From the NCBI RefSeq assembly GCF_035984545.1, contig NZ_JAXCHP010000001.1, forward strand, positions 3,968,001 through 4,032,000: a stretch of DNA of 64,000 nt, written 5' to 3'. The position numbers were made by a program, and so were the translations under genes. Every line of letters begins with the position of its first letter. Position 1 is the first letter of the stretch. Below the pieces are notes generated by a model. That model was not told the origin of the DNA and searched no databases. It was given only the letters and a program-made list of their open reading frames with translations. This DNA comes from Cryobacterium sp. GrIS_2_6. GTDB lineage: Bacteria > Actinomycetota > Actinomycetes > Actinomycetales > Microbacteriaceae. This document shows positions 44,914 through 53,945 of this stretch, in pieces.

Positions 44914-47397
44914 ATGATGACGCCCTTCGACCCGGACAACACCCCCGCACGCACTTCTTCGGCAACGCCGATAATCCTGGACGGCTATGGCGACGGCTTC
45001 GGCCCCGGCCGCCCCGATGGCGAGCCCGGCCAGCGGCAGAGTCCCCTGCTCGACGGGCTGAACCCGCAGCAGCTCGAAGCCGTCGAGTACCGCGGGCCGT
45101 CCCTCCTCATCATCGCGGGTGCAGGCAGTGGCAAGACGAGCGTGCTGACCCGCCGCATCGCGAGCCTGCTCGAGACCAGGGAGGCCTACCCGAGCCAGAT
45201 CCTCGCGATCACCTTCACCAACAAGGCCGCCGCCGAGATGCGCGAGCGGGTCAAGGTCCTCCTCGGCGAGGGTTCAGAGGGCATGTGGATCTCGACCTTC
45301 CACTCGTCCTGCGTCCGCATCCTGCGCCGCGAGGCCGAGAGTGCCGGCCTCTCCTCGAGCTTCAGCATCTACGACTCCGCGGACACCAAGGTCACCCTCA
45401 AACGCATCATCAAGTCGCTCGACGCCGACACGTACGGATTCACGCCCGGCAACGCCGCCGCGAAGATCTCCAAGCTCAAGAACGAGCTCGCCGACGTCGA
45501 TTCCTACGCCCGCAACGCCAACCTCAGTGACCCGCAGGAGGTCATGTTCATCGAGATCTTCCGCCAGTACACGCAGCGCTTGCGTGCGGCGAACGCCCTC
45601 GACTTCGACGACCTGATCGGCGAGACGGTCTACCTGTTCCGCGCCTTCCCCCGCGTCGCCGCAACCTATCGGCGGCGCTTCCGGCATATCCTCGTCGACG
45701 AATACCAGGACACCAACCACGCCCAGTACTCGCTCGTGCGCGAACTCACGCTACCCGTCACCGCAGAACTCGCCGACGAGCTCGAGGCGACCGGCGTGCA
45801 CGTGCGCAACCTGCGCGAGCCGACTGGCGGCATCCCCGGTGCCTCCCTCACCGTCGTCGGCGACTCCGACCAGTCCATCTACGCCTTCCGCGGCGCCGAC
45901 ACCCGCAACATCAGCGAATTCGAACGGGACTTCCCCGGCACGAAGGTCATCCTGCTCGAGCAGAACTACCGCTCGACCCAGAACATCCTCTCGGCGGCGA
46001 ACGCCGTGATCGGCCACAACTTCGACCGCAAAGACAAGAAGCTGTGGAGCGCGGGCGGCGACGGCGAGAAGATCGTCGGCTACACCGCGTACAACGGTCA
46101 CGACGAGGCCCAGTTCGTCGCGGACGAGATCGAGACCCTGCACGGGGCAGGCATGGCTTACCGGGACATGGCCGTGTTCTACCGCACCAACGCCCAGACC
46201 AGGGCGCTCGAGGAGATCTTCGTCCGCGCCGCAGTGCCGTACCGCGTCGTCGGCGGCACCAAGTTCTACGAGCGCGCCGAGATCAAGGACGCGCTCGCCT
46301 ACCTGATCGCGGTCGCCAACCCCGACGACGAGCTCGCCCTGCGGCGCATCCTGAACACCCCCAAGCGCGGCATCGGCCCCGCAACGGAGACCGGGCTCGG
46401 CAGCTTCGCCGAGGCCAACCAGATCAGCTTCCGCGAGGCGATGCGCGATTCCGCATCACTCGGACTCGGCCAGAAGGTCACCGGCGCGATCCTGCAGCTG
46501 GCCGGCGTGCTCGACGAGGCCGCCCTCAAGATCGACCCGGCGTATCCCGGCGGCCCGGTGAACGTCTCCGAGCTGCTGACCTTCGTGCTCGAGGGCAGCG
46601 GGCTGCTCACGGTGCTGCGCAACAGCCGCGACCCCCAGGACGAAGCGCGGGCGGAGAACATCGAGGAACTCGTCGCCCAGACGAAGGACTTCAACCGGGA
46701 GAACCCCGACGCCGGCCTCGTCGACTTCCTCACCCAGGTCTCGCTCGTCGCGGCAGCGGACGACCTTGACGACGCCTCGGGCACCGTCTCCCTGATGACC
46801 CTGCACACCGCAAAGGGCCTCGAGTACGAAGCCGTGTTCCTGACCGGGGTCGAGGAGGGGCTCCTGCCCCACCAGATGTCGGCGAACGAGCCGGGGGGCC
46901 CCGCCGAGGAGCGCCGCCTCTTCTACGTGGGCATCACCCGGGCCCGGCAGCGCCTCTACCTCTCGCTCGCGATGACCCGCGCCCAGTTCGGCGAGATCAA
47001 CGTGGCCATGCCGAGCCGTTACCTTCAGGAGATCCCGGCCGCGCTGATCGACTGGAAGCAGTCGCCCGGCATGGCCAACTCCCGGAACGGCACCCAGTCG
47101 CGTGCGCTCAATCGCAGGGACGGCTTCGGCGGCGGCTTCAACTCCACCCGCAGCGGCTTCAGTGAGCTGCCGCCCGCCCCGAAGCCGAAGACCGAGTGGG
47201 CCAACGCCCTCACCCAGGTCCGCGACAACGGGGATCTCGAGCTCGCGGCCGGCGACCGGATCCGGCACTCGAGCTTCGGCGACGGTCGCGTCAACCAGGT
47301 CACCGGTGAGGGCACCAAGCGGGTCGCACATGTCCAGTTCGATACGGCGGGCGCAAAGAAGCTTCTGATCAAGATCGCGCCGATCGAGAAGATCTAG
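44914..47397 (+). CDS. pcrA: ATP-dependent 3'-5' DNA helicase PcrA/UvrD
   Basis: Superfamily 1A helicase for repair and for removing proteins from DNA. The protein has 827 residues from the ATG at 44914, which follows TTGGAGGCGAG. A disordered 45-residue lead is followed by LNPQQLEAVEYRG (Q motif), Walker A AGAGSGKTS at about 68-76, ITFTNKAAAEM, ISTFHSSCVRILRREA, the Walker B helicase box VDEYQDTNHAQY, GDSDQSIYAFRGAD, EQNYRSTQNIL, LMTLHTAKGLEYEAVFLTGVEEGLLPH and RLFYVGITRARQRLYLS. The C-terminal 60 residues contain GDRIRHSSFGDGRVNQVTGEG, the RNA-polymerase-binding Tudor-like fold of PcrA. Confidence 0.96.
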   Translation: MMTPFDPDNTPARTSSATPIILDGYGDGFGPGRPDGEPGQRQSPLLDGLNPQQLEAVEYRGPSLLIIAGAGSGKTSVLTRRIASLLETREAYPSQILAITFTNKAAAEMRERVKVLLGEGSEGMWISTFHSSCVRILRREAESAGLSSSFSIYDSADTKVTLKRIIKSLDADTYGFTPGNAAAKISKLKNELADVDSYARNANLSDPQEVMFIEIFRQYTQRLRAANALDFDDLIGETVYLFRAFPRVAATYRRRFRHILVDEYQDTNHAQYSLVRELTLPVTAELADELEATGVHVRNLREPTGGIPGASLTVVGDSDQSIYAFRGADTRNISEFERDFPGTKVILLEQNYRSTQNILSAANAVIGHNFDRKDKKLWSAGGDGEKIVGYTAYNGHDEAQFVADEIETLHGAGMAYRDMAVFYRTNAQTRALEEIFVRAAVPYRVVGGTKFYERAEIKDALAYLIAVANPDDELALRRILNTPKRGIGPATETGLGSFAEANQISFREAMRDSASLGLGQKVTGAILQLAGVLDEAALKIDPAYPGGPVNVSELLTFVLEGSGLLTVLRNSRDPQDEARAENIEELVAQTKDFNRENPDAGLVDFLTQVSLVAAADDLDDASGTVSLMTLHTAKGLEYEAVFLTGVEEGLLPHQMSANEPGGPAEERRLFYVGITRARQRLYLSLAMTRAQFGEINVAMPSRYLQEIPAALIDWKQSPGMANSRNGTQSRALNRRDGFGGGFNSTRSGFSELPPAPKPKTEWANALTQVRDNGDLELAAGDRIRHSSFGDGRVNQVTGEGTKRVAHVQFDTAGAKKLLIKIAPIEKI

Positions 47398-48449
47398 TGT
47401 CGGAGGGACTCATCGAACGGGTGCGTTCACTGCGTACGCTCGACGTCGAGGTGGCCGTGCGAGCGAGCCTCGCGATGGCACTTCCACTGGTGCTCCTCGT
47501 GGCCTGGGGGCGCCTCGAGTGGACCGCCTACGCGTCTTTCGGTGCGATGACGGCGCTCTACGGCCGCAACGAGCCCTACCGGCTGCGCGCCCGCACCATC
47601 AGCATCGGCGGGGGATTCCTTCTCGTGAGCATCACCCTCGCGCTTATCGTGGCCATCGCCGGTGCGAGCCTTCCCCTCCTGACCGCCGGACTGCTGTTCG
47701 TCGTGGCCGCCGGCATCCTGATCGCCGTCACCGCCGGGCTCGTGCCCGGCACCCCGCTGTTCTTCGTATTCGCGTTCGCGGTCTGCGCCCAGGTGCCGAC
47801 GCCAGCGGCGGAGTTCGGCCCGCGGCTGCTCGTGGCGGTGTGCGGTGCGGCCTTCGCCTGGCTGCTGACGATGTCCGGCTGGACGCTCCGGCGGCTCTCG
47901 GGGGACCGGTCTGCCGTGCTGTTCAAGGGGCTGCCCCGGCGGCCGCGCCTCTGGCCGCGCGCCGTCACCGATCCGCAGGTCTGGCTGACGATCCTGCAAA
48001 ACGTCGCGGGCGTGCTCATCGCCGGCGGTCTGGCGATCGCCGCCGGAATCGGGCACCCCTACTGGGCCGTTGTCGCCGTCGTCGCCGTGCTGCCGCCGCC
48101 CCGGGCGGCCCACTCGATCTCCCGGGCCGTGCACCGCGTGGTCGGGACCGCACTGGGCGTGGTCGTGACGGGCCTCGTGCTGTTGCCGGGGCCATCCGTC
48201 GCGTGGCTCGTGGTCGTGATCGCGGTCAGCCAGTTCGGCGCCGAGATCCTGGTCGGAAAGCACTACGGGGCCGCGCTGCTCTTCATCACCCCGCTCGCCC
48301 TCTCCGTCGTGCACCTCAGTAGTCCCGTTCCGGTGCCCGCCCTGCTCGTCGACCGCATCGTCGAGACGGCACTCGGGGCGGGGGTCGCGATCCTGCTCGT
48401 GCTGCTATTCCGGTTCGGCTCCGGCAAGCGGACCGGCGCAGCAGCATAA
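47397..48449 (+). CDS. FUSC-family integral membrane protein
   Basis: A 350-residue membrane protein whose GTG shares its first base with the pcrA stop. It has two repeats of about five helices. Residues 20-150 include LAMALPLVLLVAWGRLEWTAYASFGAMTALYGRNEP, and residues 200-345 include AAGIGHPYWAVVAVVAVLPPPRAAHSISRAVHRVVGTALGVVV, the FUSC_2 signature. The family includes aromatic-acid and other hydrophobic-anion exporters. Substrate is unknown. It may share the pcrA message. Confidence 0.85.
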   Translation: MSEGLIERVRSLRTLDVEVAVRASLAMALPLVLLVAWGRLEWTAYASFGAMTALYGRNEPYRLRARTISIGGGFLLVSITLALIVAIAGASLPLLTAGLLFVVAAGILIAVTAGLVPGTPLFFVFAFAVCAQVPTPAAEFGPRLLVAVCGAAFAWLLTMSGWTLRRLSGDRSAVLFKGLPRRPRLWPRAVTDPQVWLTILQNVAGVLIAGGLAIAAGIGHPYWAVVAVVAVLPPPRAAHSISRAVHRVVGTALGVVVTGLVLLPGPSVAWLVVVIAVSQFGAEILVGKHYGAALLFITPLALSVVHLSSPVPVPALLVDRIVETALGAGVAILLVLLFRFGSGKRTGAAA

Positions 48450-48529
48450 GCGGCAGGTGAGGTGGATTCCATAGCCGGTACATAGGCTTCCGAAAGGCTC
48501 CACATGGGAAGTGGCCCGATGCTCGGAAC

Positions 48530-49969
48530 ATGAGCCTCGACACCAGACCCCTGCGCCTCCAGCAGCGTCTCTCCGAGAAGACGCGCACCCGCCGTCAGCC
48601 CGCCCCACGCGTCAACCCGAACTACCCGAGACGGATGCGCCTCGCCGACACCCTGCAGGTGTTCTGCATCGTCTCGCTCGCACTCGCCGTCGCCCTCTTC
48701 CTCGGCTGCGGCGGGGCCGCCCGTTTCGGCACCCCCGCGGACGCCCTCACCTCGATCGGCATCGTCACCGGCCTCGTCGGCACCGACCTGCTGCTCGTGA
48801 TGACACTGCTCGCCGCCCGGCTGCCCGCGATCGACCGCGCATTCGGCCACGACAACGCGATGGCGCTGCACCAGTCCCTCGGTAAGCCGGCCCTCTACCT
48901 GATCCTCGCCCACGCGGTCTTCCTCATCATCGGGTACGCCCTCTCCAGCGAGGTCACCGTGTTCGCCGAAACGTGGAGCATGCTCACCCAGATGCCGGAC
49001 ATGCTCCTGGCCTTCATCGCGCTCGGCCTGCTCGTGCTCGTGGTCGTCACCTCGCTCGTCATCGTGCGCCACAAGCTGCCATACGAGGTCTGGCACATCG
49101 TGCACCTGCTCTCGTACGTCGCCGTGCTCGCCGCACTGCCGCACATGCTGACCGCAGGCACGGTCCTCGTCGCCGGATCGCTGCAGTGGTACTACTGGCT
49201 CGCCCTGTACGTCGGCGTGGCCGGATCCATCGTGGTCTACCGGGTTGTGCTCCCGATCGTGCGGTCGCTGCGCTCCCGGCTCGTCGTGGCAGGCGTCGAT
49301 CGTGAGGCGCCCGGTGTCGTGTCGATCCGCCTCTCCGGCCGCCGGCTGCACCACCTGCAGGCGACCGCAGGCCAGTTCTTCATCTGGCGGTTCTGGACGC
49401 CGGGGCAGTGGTGGCAGGCGCACCCTTTCTCGCTCTCCGCCGCGCCGGCCCACAACTCCCTCCGGGTCACGGTGCGTGCGCTCGGTGACGGTTCGACCGA
49501 CCTCGCCTCGGTGCCGGTCGGCACCCGGGTGAGCTTCGAAGGCCCGTACGGGCTGTTCACCGACCGGGCCAGGACGAGCCCGCGGATCGTGCTCCTCGCC
49601 GCAGGCATCGGCGTCGCCCCGATCCGGGCGCTCCTGGAAACGGCGACCTTCGCGCCGGGCCAGGCGACCGTGCTGTTGCGCTCGCACTCCGTCGCGGACA
49701 GCTACCTCGTCGACGAGATCGCCGAGCTTTGCCGCCTGCGGGGAGCCGAGTTCCGTATCATCGCGGGCAAGCGTGCCCCCGGAGCCCACAGCTGGCTGCC
49801 CGGCGACGCCGTCAACGCGCGGATCACCCTCAAAACCCTCGTCCCGAATCTCAGCGAATCGGACGTCTACATTTGCGGTCCACGGCGGTGGACCGACGAG
49901 GTCGTGCGGGATGCCCGCTCGGCCGGACTACCCACGCAACAGATCCACTTCGAAAGGTTTGACTGGTGA
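48530..49969 (+). CDS. Ferric-reductase-like transmembrane flavoprotein, copy 1
   Basis: A 479-residue protein predicted to carry electrons from NAD(P)H and FAD across the membrane via heme. After a basic start there are six helices (about residues 45-260). Paired His residues suitable for two hemes lie in MALHQSLGKPALYLILAHAVF and WHIVHLLSYVAVLAALPHML. The cytoplasmic part has an FAD-binding barrel (GQFFIWRFWTPGQWWQAHPFSLSAAP) and an NAD-binding fold (VLLAAGIGVAPIRALLETATF, DVYICGPRRWTDEVV), ending HFERFDW. The next gene, an FMN-binding protein, overlaps it by 4 nt. It is the first half of a tandem duplication with 50640-52627. Confidence 0.9.
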   Translation: MSLDTRPLRLQQRLSEKTRTRRQPAPRVNPNYPRRMRLADTLQVFCIVSLALAVALFLGCGGAARFGTPADALTSIGIVTGLVGTDLLLVMTLLAARLPAIDRAFGHDNAMALHQSLGKPALYLILAHAVFLIIGYALSSEVTVFAETWSMLTQMPDMLLAFIALGLLVLVVVTSLVIVRHKLPYEVWHIVHLLSYVAVLAALPHMLTAGTVLVAGSLQWYYWLALYVGVAGSIVVYRVVLPIVRSLRSRLVVAGVDREAPGVVSIRLSGRRLHHLQATAGQFFIWRFWTPGQWWQAHPFSLSAAPAHNSLRVTVRALGDGSTDLASVPVGTRVSFEGPYGLFTDRARTSPRIVLLAAGIGVAPIRALLETATFAPGQATVLLRSHSVADSYLVDEIAELCRLRGAEFRIIAGKRAPGAHSWLPGDAVNARITLKTLVPNLSESDVYICGPRRWTDEVVRDARSAGLPTQQIHFERFDW

Positions 49970-50514
49970 GAAAACGAGCAGCGGCTGCGGCCGCAACAGC
50001 GTCCCTGTCCGTACTGGCAATCGGGTGGCTGGTCGGAACGCCGGCCGTCGCCTCCCTGCAGAACACCCTGGGCGGATCCGCGACGGATGCGACGGTGTCT
50101 GCCGCCGCATCCGCCCCGGCCGTTTCGACCTCCACGGCCACGGCGCCGGCGGTCGCCACCGCGACTCCGACCGCGACTCCGACCGCGACTCCGACCGCGA
50201 CCGCTACCCCGACCGCGGCCGCCCCGGTGGCCGGCGTCACCGGAACCTTCACCGGTTCCGTCGTCGCCACCCGGTTCGGGAACATGCAGGTCTCCGTCAC
50301 GATCGCGGACGGTACGATCACCGACGTCACGGCGCTCCAGCTGACCGACAAGGATTCCAAGTCGGTTCAGATCAGCAACCGGGCCGCCCCGGTGCTCAAG
50401 GCCGAAGTGTTGCAGAAGCAGTCCGTCGCGGTGGCGAATGTGAGCGGCGCGACCTACACGACCCAGGGGTACCTCACCTCGTTGCAGGCGGCGCTCGACG
50501 CCGCCGGGTTCTAG
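49966..50514 (+). CDS. Secreted FMN-binding-domain protein, copy 1
   Basis: A 182-residue protein from the GTG at 49966 (GTGA overlap). Residues 1-30 form a signal peptide or anchor (AAAAAATASLSVLAIGWLVGTPAVA). Residues 38-88 are an Ala/Thr/Pro linker with TATP repeats. Residues 92-182 form an FMN_bind domain: TGTFTGSVVATRFGNMQVSV and VANVSGATYTTQGYLTSLQ. The S-G-A-T motif (Thr163) is the type that receives FMN through a phosphodiester bond from ApbE. It would take electrons from the upstream reductase on the outer face of the membrane. Confidence 0.9.
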   Translation: MRKRAAAAAATASLSVLAIGWLVGTPAVASLQNTLGGSATDATVSAAASAPAVSTSTATAPAVATATPTATPTATPTATATPTAAAPVAGVTGTFTGSVVATRFGNMQVSVTIADGTITDVTALQLTDKDSKSVQISNRAAPVLKAEVLQKQSVAVANVSGATYTTQGYLTSLQAALDAAGF

Positions 50515-50543
50515 CCGAGGGCATCCGTTTCGCCCTGCGCATG

Positions 50544-50592
50544 GGAACCTGTGAACTCGTGCAGCGCACATTGGCGACGCACAGGTTCCTTT
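50544..50592 (+). terminator. Hairpin between the two redox pairs
   Basis: GGAACCTGTG at 50544-50553 pairs perfectly with 50580-50589, followed by TTT. The 26-nt spacer holds GTGC-agc-GCAC. It could act as a partial terminator that sets the ratio of the two modules. Confidence 0.5.
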
Positions 50593-50639
50593 CAGGTCCT
50601 CGATAGAGATTCATTGGATTCGCCGGGGATGCTCACCTT

Positions 50640-52043
50640 ATGAGCCTCGACACGCGGGCACGCCCGCACCAAGCCAGGTCGCGCATCCACCCGAATTATC
50701 CGCGGCGGATGCGACTGGCCGACAGCCTGCAAATCCTCGCGGTGGTCTCGGTGGCGCTCGTCGTCGCGGTCTTCCTCGCCGACGGGGGAGCGGCCAGGAT
50801 CAGCACACCCGCCGACGCCATCACGGCACTCGGAATCGTCACCGGGCTGGTCGGCACCGACCTCCTCCTCGTCATGATGCTGCTCGCCGCGCGGCTGCCC
50901 GCGATCGACAGGGCTTTCGGCCACGACAGTGCGATGGCGCTGCACCAGTCGCTCGGCAAACCGGCGCTCTACCTGATCCTCGCCCACGCCGTGCTGCTCA
51001 CCATCGGGTATGCGCTCGTGCAGCCCGCCGGGTTCTTCGACGAGGTCTGGATCATGTTTTCGTCGCTCCCGGACATGCCGCTGGCCTTCCTCGGGCTGGG
51101 CCTGCTCATCGCCGTCGTGGTCACTTCGCTCGTCGTCGTGCGGCACAAGTTCCGCTACGAGGTGTGGCACCTCGTGCACCTGCTGTCCTACGTCGCCGTG
51201 CTCGTCGCGATTCCGCACCAGCTCAGCGTCGGCACCCTGTTCCGCGAGGGATCGCTGCAACGCTACTACTGGCTCGCCCTGTATGCGGGCGTTGCCGGGT
51301 CCATCATCCTCTTCCGCTTCATCGTGCCGATCGTGCGATCGCTGAGGGCCCGGCTCACCGTGGTCGGAGTCGACCACGAGGCCCGTGGGGTCGTCTCGAT
51401 CCGCCTGTCCGGCCGGCAGCTGCGCAGCCTCAAGGCGAAGTCCGGCCAGTTCTTCATCTGGCGGTTCTGGACCCCCGGGTTGTGGTGGCAGGCGCACCCG
51501 TTCTCGCTCTCTGCCGCGCCCACCGGCTCGTCCCTCCGCATCACCGTGCGCGGGCTCGGCGACGCGTCTTCCACGCTCCCGCGCGTGCCCGTCGGCACTC
51601 GGGTGAGCTTCGAAGGCCCGTACGGACTCTTCACCGACTTCGCCCGCACCTCGCCGCGGATCGTCTTGATCGCCGCGGGCATCGGGGTCGCACCGATCCG
51701 CTCGCTTCTCGAGACCGCCACGTTCGCACCCGGGCAGGCGACCGTGCTCCTCCGGTCGAGCACCGTCGACGACACCTACCTCGTCGATGAACTCGCCGCC
51801 CTCTGCCGCGCCCGCGGCGCCGAACTGCGCATCATCGCCGGCAAGCGCGCCCCGGGAACCAGCAGCTGGCTCCCCGGCGACGCTGTCCAGGCCCGGATCA
51901 CCCTCGCAACCCTCGTGCCCAAGCTCCGCGAGGCCGATGTCTACATCTGCGGGCCACGCAAGTGGACGGACGAGGTCGTGCGGGACGCCCGGTCGGCAGG
52001 CTTGCCGACCCGGCAGATCCACTTCGAAAGGTTCGACTGGTGA
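50640..52043 (+). CDS. Ferric-reductase-like transmembrane flavoprotein, copy 2
   Basis: A 467-residue paralogue of the gene at 48530, aligning over its whole length after a shorter N-terminus. It has the same six-helix membrane part with MALHQSLGKPALYLILAHAVL and WHLVHLLSYVAVLVAIPH, the FAD segment GQFFIWRFWTPGLWWQAHPF, the nucleotide fold IVLIAAGIGVAPIRSLLETATF and the same HFERFDW end. Differences cluster in the membrane loops (VQPAGFFDEVWIMFSSLPDM against SSEVTVFAETWSMLTQMPDM) and the N-terminus. Overlap with the next FMN-binding gene is the same 4-nt GTGA as in copy 1, so the pair was duplicated as a unit. Confidence 0.9.
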   Translation: MSLDTRARPHQARSRIHPNYPRRMRLADSLQILAVVSVALVVAVFLADGGAARISTPADAITALGIVTGLVGTDLLLVMMLLAARLPAIDRAFGHDSAMALHQSLGKPALYLILAHAVLLTIGYALVQPAGFFDEVWIMFSSLPDMPLAFLGLGLLIAVVVTSLVVVRHKFRYEVWHLVHLLSYVAVLVAIPHQLSVGTLFREGSLQRYYWLALYAGVAGSIILFRFIVPIVRSLRARLTVVGVDHEARGVVSIRLSGRQLRSLKAKSGQFFIWRFWTPGLWWQAHPFSLSAAPTGSSLRITVRGLGDASSTLPRVPVGTRVSFEGPYGLFTDFARTSPRIVLIAAGIGVAPIRSLLETATFAPGQATVLLRSSTVDDTYLVDELAALCRARGAELRIIAGKRAPGTSSWLPGDAVQARITLATLVPKLREADVYICGPRKWTDEVVRDARSAGLPTRQIHFERFDW

Positions 52044-52627
52044 GGGCCCGCGCAGTCACCCTGGCCACCCTGGCGTCCCTGTCCGTGCTCGCAGTCGGTT
52101 GGCAGGTCGGCGCCCAGGCGAACGCCTCGATGCAGGCGCTCTCGGCGCCGCAGGCCGCGCCCGCGACCATCCCGCCTCCGAGCGTCGGGCCGGCAACTCC
52201 TACGCCGGCCGCCTCAGCACCGGCCGTGTCCGGTCCGGCGACGACGTCTGCCGGTTCCACGACCACCGTGCCGACAGCGGCGACCCCCGCTCCGGCAGCG
52301 CCTGCCCCCGCGGTGCCTGCCCCCGCGGCGCCCGCCCCGGCGGCCCGGCCGACCGGAACGTTCACGGGATCAACCGTTCAGACCCGATTCGGCCCTGTCC
52401 AGGTCTCCGTCACGATCGCCAACGGCACGATCACCGAGGTCACAGCCCTGCAGCTGACCAACGACGGCGGCCGCTCTGTCGCGATCAGCGCGCAGGCCGC
52501 CCCGATCCTCCGCTCCGAGGTGCTCGCCGCCCAGTCCGCGAAGGTCAGCAACGTCAGCGGAGCCACATACACGACGAGGGGCTACCTCACCTCTCTCCAG
52601 GCTGCGCTCGACACGGCCGGGTTCTAG
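52040..52627 (+). CDS. Secreted FMN-binding-domain protein, copy 2
   Basis: A 195-residue paralogue of 49966-50514 from the GTG at 52040. The signal segment is RAVTLATLASLSVLAVGWQVGAQA. The linker (about 40-105) is longer and Ala/Pro-rich (APAAPAPAVPAPAAPAPAA). The FMN_bind domain reads TGTFTGSTVQTRFGPVQVSV and SNVSGATYTTRGYLTSLQ, with Thr176 as predicted flavinylation site. The domain is far better conserved between the two copies than the linker. ApbE, its modifying enzyme, is encoded directly downstream. Confidence 0.9.
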   Translation: MRARAVTLATLASLSVLAVGWQVGAQANASMQALSAPQAAPATIPPPSVGPATPTPAASAPAVSGPATTSAGSTTTVPTAATPAPAAPAPAVPAPAAPAPAARPTGTFTGSTVQTRFGPVQVSVTIANGTITEVTALQLTNDGGRSVAISAQAAPILRSEVLAAQSAKVSNVSGATYTTRGYLTSLQAALDTAGF

Positions 52628-52666
52628 ATCGTGCACCCGGCAGGGGTCGCCGCTAGCGTTGGTGCC

Positions 52667-53491
52667 ATGGACGCGCAGACCTTCGAGACCATGGGCACCG
52701 TCGTGAGCCTCCGCATCGGCAGCACGGCACACGGCAGCGCCACGGGTGACGGCGTGATCGGTGACGGCGGGACCCGCGCCGTCACCGAGGCCGCCACCCC
52801 GGCTGCCGGCCCGGACTCGGCCCTCGCCGCCGTCCGCTCGGTGTTCACCCGCTGGGACGAGCATTTCAGCCTGTACCGACCCGACTCGGAGATCAGCAGG
52901 ATCGCGCGGGGGGACATCCGTCTCACCCAGGCGAGCGCCGAGCTGCGGGACTGCTACGCGATCGCGCTCGACTGGCGCGACCGCACGGACGGCGTGTTCA
53001 CGCCGCACCGCGCCGACGGCGTGCTCGACCTTTCCGGGGTCGTGAAAAGCCTCGCGATCGCGGAGGCGGGGGAGGCCCTGCGGGGTCTCGGCCTCTCGGC
53101 GTGGTCGGTCAACGCGGGCGGCGACCTGCTCGTGAGCGGCGACCAGTCACCGGGCCAGGACTGGGTCGCCGGCATCGTCGACCCGGCAAGCCGGCATGAA
53201 CTCCTCGCCTCCGTGCCGCTCGTCGCCCCGGTGCGGGCCGTTGCGACCTCGGGAAGTGCCGAGCGCGGCGAGCACATTTGGACCAGCGCGGGCGGCGGCC
53301 CCTCGCCCTACCGGCAGGTCAGCGTGATCGGTCTCGACATCGTGACCGTCGACGTGCTCGCCACCACGATCATCGCGGGCGGCGAGGCGGCACTGGGCCG
53401 CAGCATCGAGACCTTCCCGATCGAGGTTCTCGCGGTCCTGCGGGACGGTTCGCTCGTCGCCACCGCCGGGCTTCGCTCCGGCCAGAGCTGA
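52667..53491 (+). CDS. apbE: FAD:protein FMN transferase ApbE
   Basis: Transfers FMN from FAD to Thr/Ser of secreted FMN-binding domains; the two neighbours carry such sites. The protein has 274 residues from the ATG at 52667, preceded at 7 nt by TAGCGT. A GTG at 52631 is also in frame and only 3 nt after the preceding stop. It has FETMGTVVSLRI, FTRWDEHFSLYRPDSEISRI, VLDLSGVVKSLAIAEAGEALR (where family members usually have K-G-x-A) and WSVNAGGDLLVSG. GLDIVTVDVLATTIIAGG corresponds to the metal/FAD loop, with Val-Asp-Val-Leu-Ala-Thr. No lipobox is visible, so export is unclear. Confidence 0.9.
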   Translation: MDAQTFETMGTVVSLRIGSTAHGSATGDGVIGDGGTRAVTEAATPAAGPDSALAAVRSVFTRWDEHFSLYRPDSEISRIARGDIRLTQASAELRDCYAIALDWRDRTDGVFTPHRADGVLDLSGVVKSLAIAEAGEALRGLGLSAWSVNAGGDLLVSGDQSPGQDWVAGIVDPASRHELLASVPLVAPVRAVATSGSAERGEHIWTSAGGGPSPYRQVSVIGLDIVTVDVLATTIIAGGEAALGRSIETFPIEVLAVLRDGSLVATAGLRSGQS

Positions 53492-53655
53492 GCCGCCGGA
53501 GGGTTCCGGACGGTTCCGCGCGGTTCCGCACCGATTTCCACCGGTTGTGCACAGGGACGACCCGGTCCTTGTCAGTGGCGGGGCGGGAGCGTACCGTTGC
53601 TCGCGCGGGGGCACCCAGCGGGGGGCGTCCCTCTTCCGACGAGGAGGCAGCCACA

Positions 53656-53934
53656 ATGAGAATTGATCCGGACGGGCTCTGGCCGCGGCGAACGGACTCC
53701 GGCAGCGACGGTCTCGACGAAGACCGCGACATCGACGACGTCGCGCTCACCCTCGAGGAGGACCTGGTCCCGGAAGACGACCAGGACGATGATCTCGACT
53801 GGTCGATCGACGCCGACGACCGCGTTGTCGACCAGGACGACGAGGACGAGGACGACCGCGGTGTGGACGAGCACAGCATCACCGAGATCGATGATGCCGA
53901 GGAGTTCGACGACGTCGACGACTACGAACGGTAG
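53656..53934 (+). CDS. Small, extremely acidic protein
   Basis: A 92-residue protein from the ATG at 53656, which has GAGGAGG 9 nt upstream, a strong ribosome site. After RIDPDGLWPRRTDSG nearly half of the residues are Asp or Glu (EEDLVPEDDQDDDLDWSIDA, DQDDEDEDDRGVDEH, DDAEEFDDVDDYER). It is predicted disordered and cytoplasmic, with pI near 3.5. The frame is also open upstream through the antisense end of apbE, but that part is Arg-rich noise. Function unknown. The acidic tail could mimic nucleic acid or bind cations. Confidence 0.65.
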   Translation: MRIDPDGLWPRRTDSGSDGLDEDRDIDDVALTLEEDLVPEDDQDDDLDWSIDADDRVVDQDDEDEDDRGVDEHSITEIDDAEEFDDVDDYER

Positions 53935-53945
53935 ACCGGGGCGGT

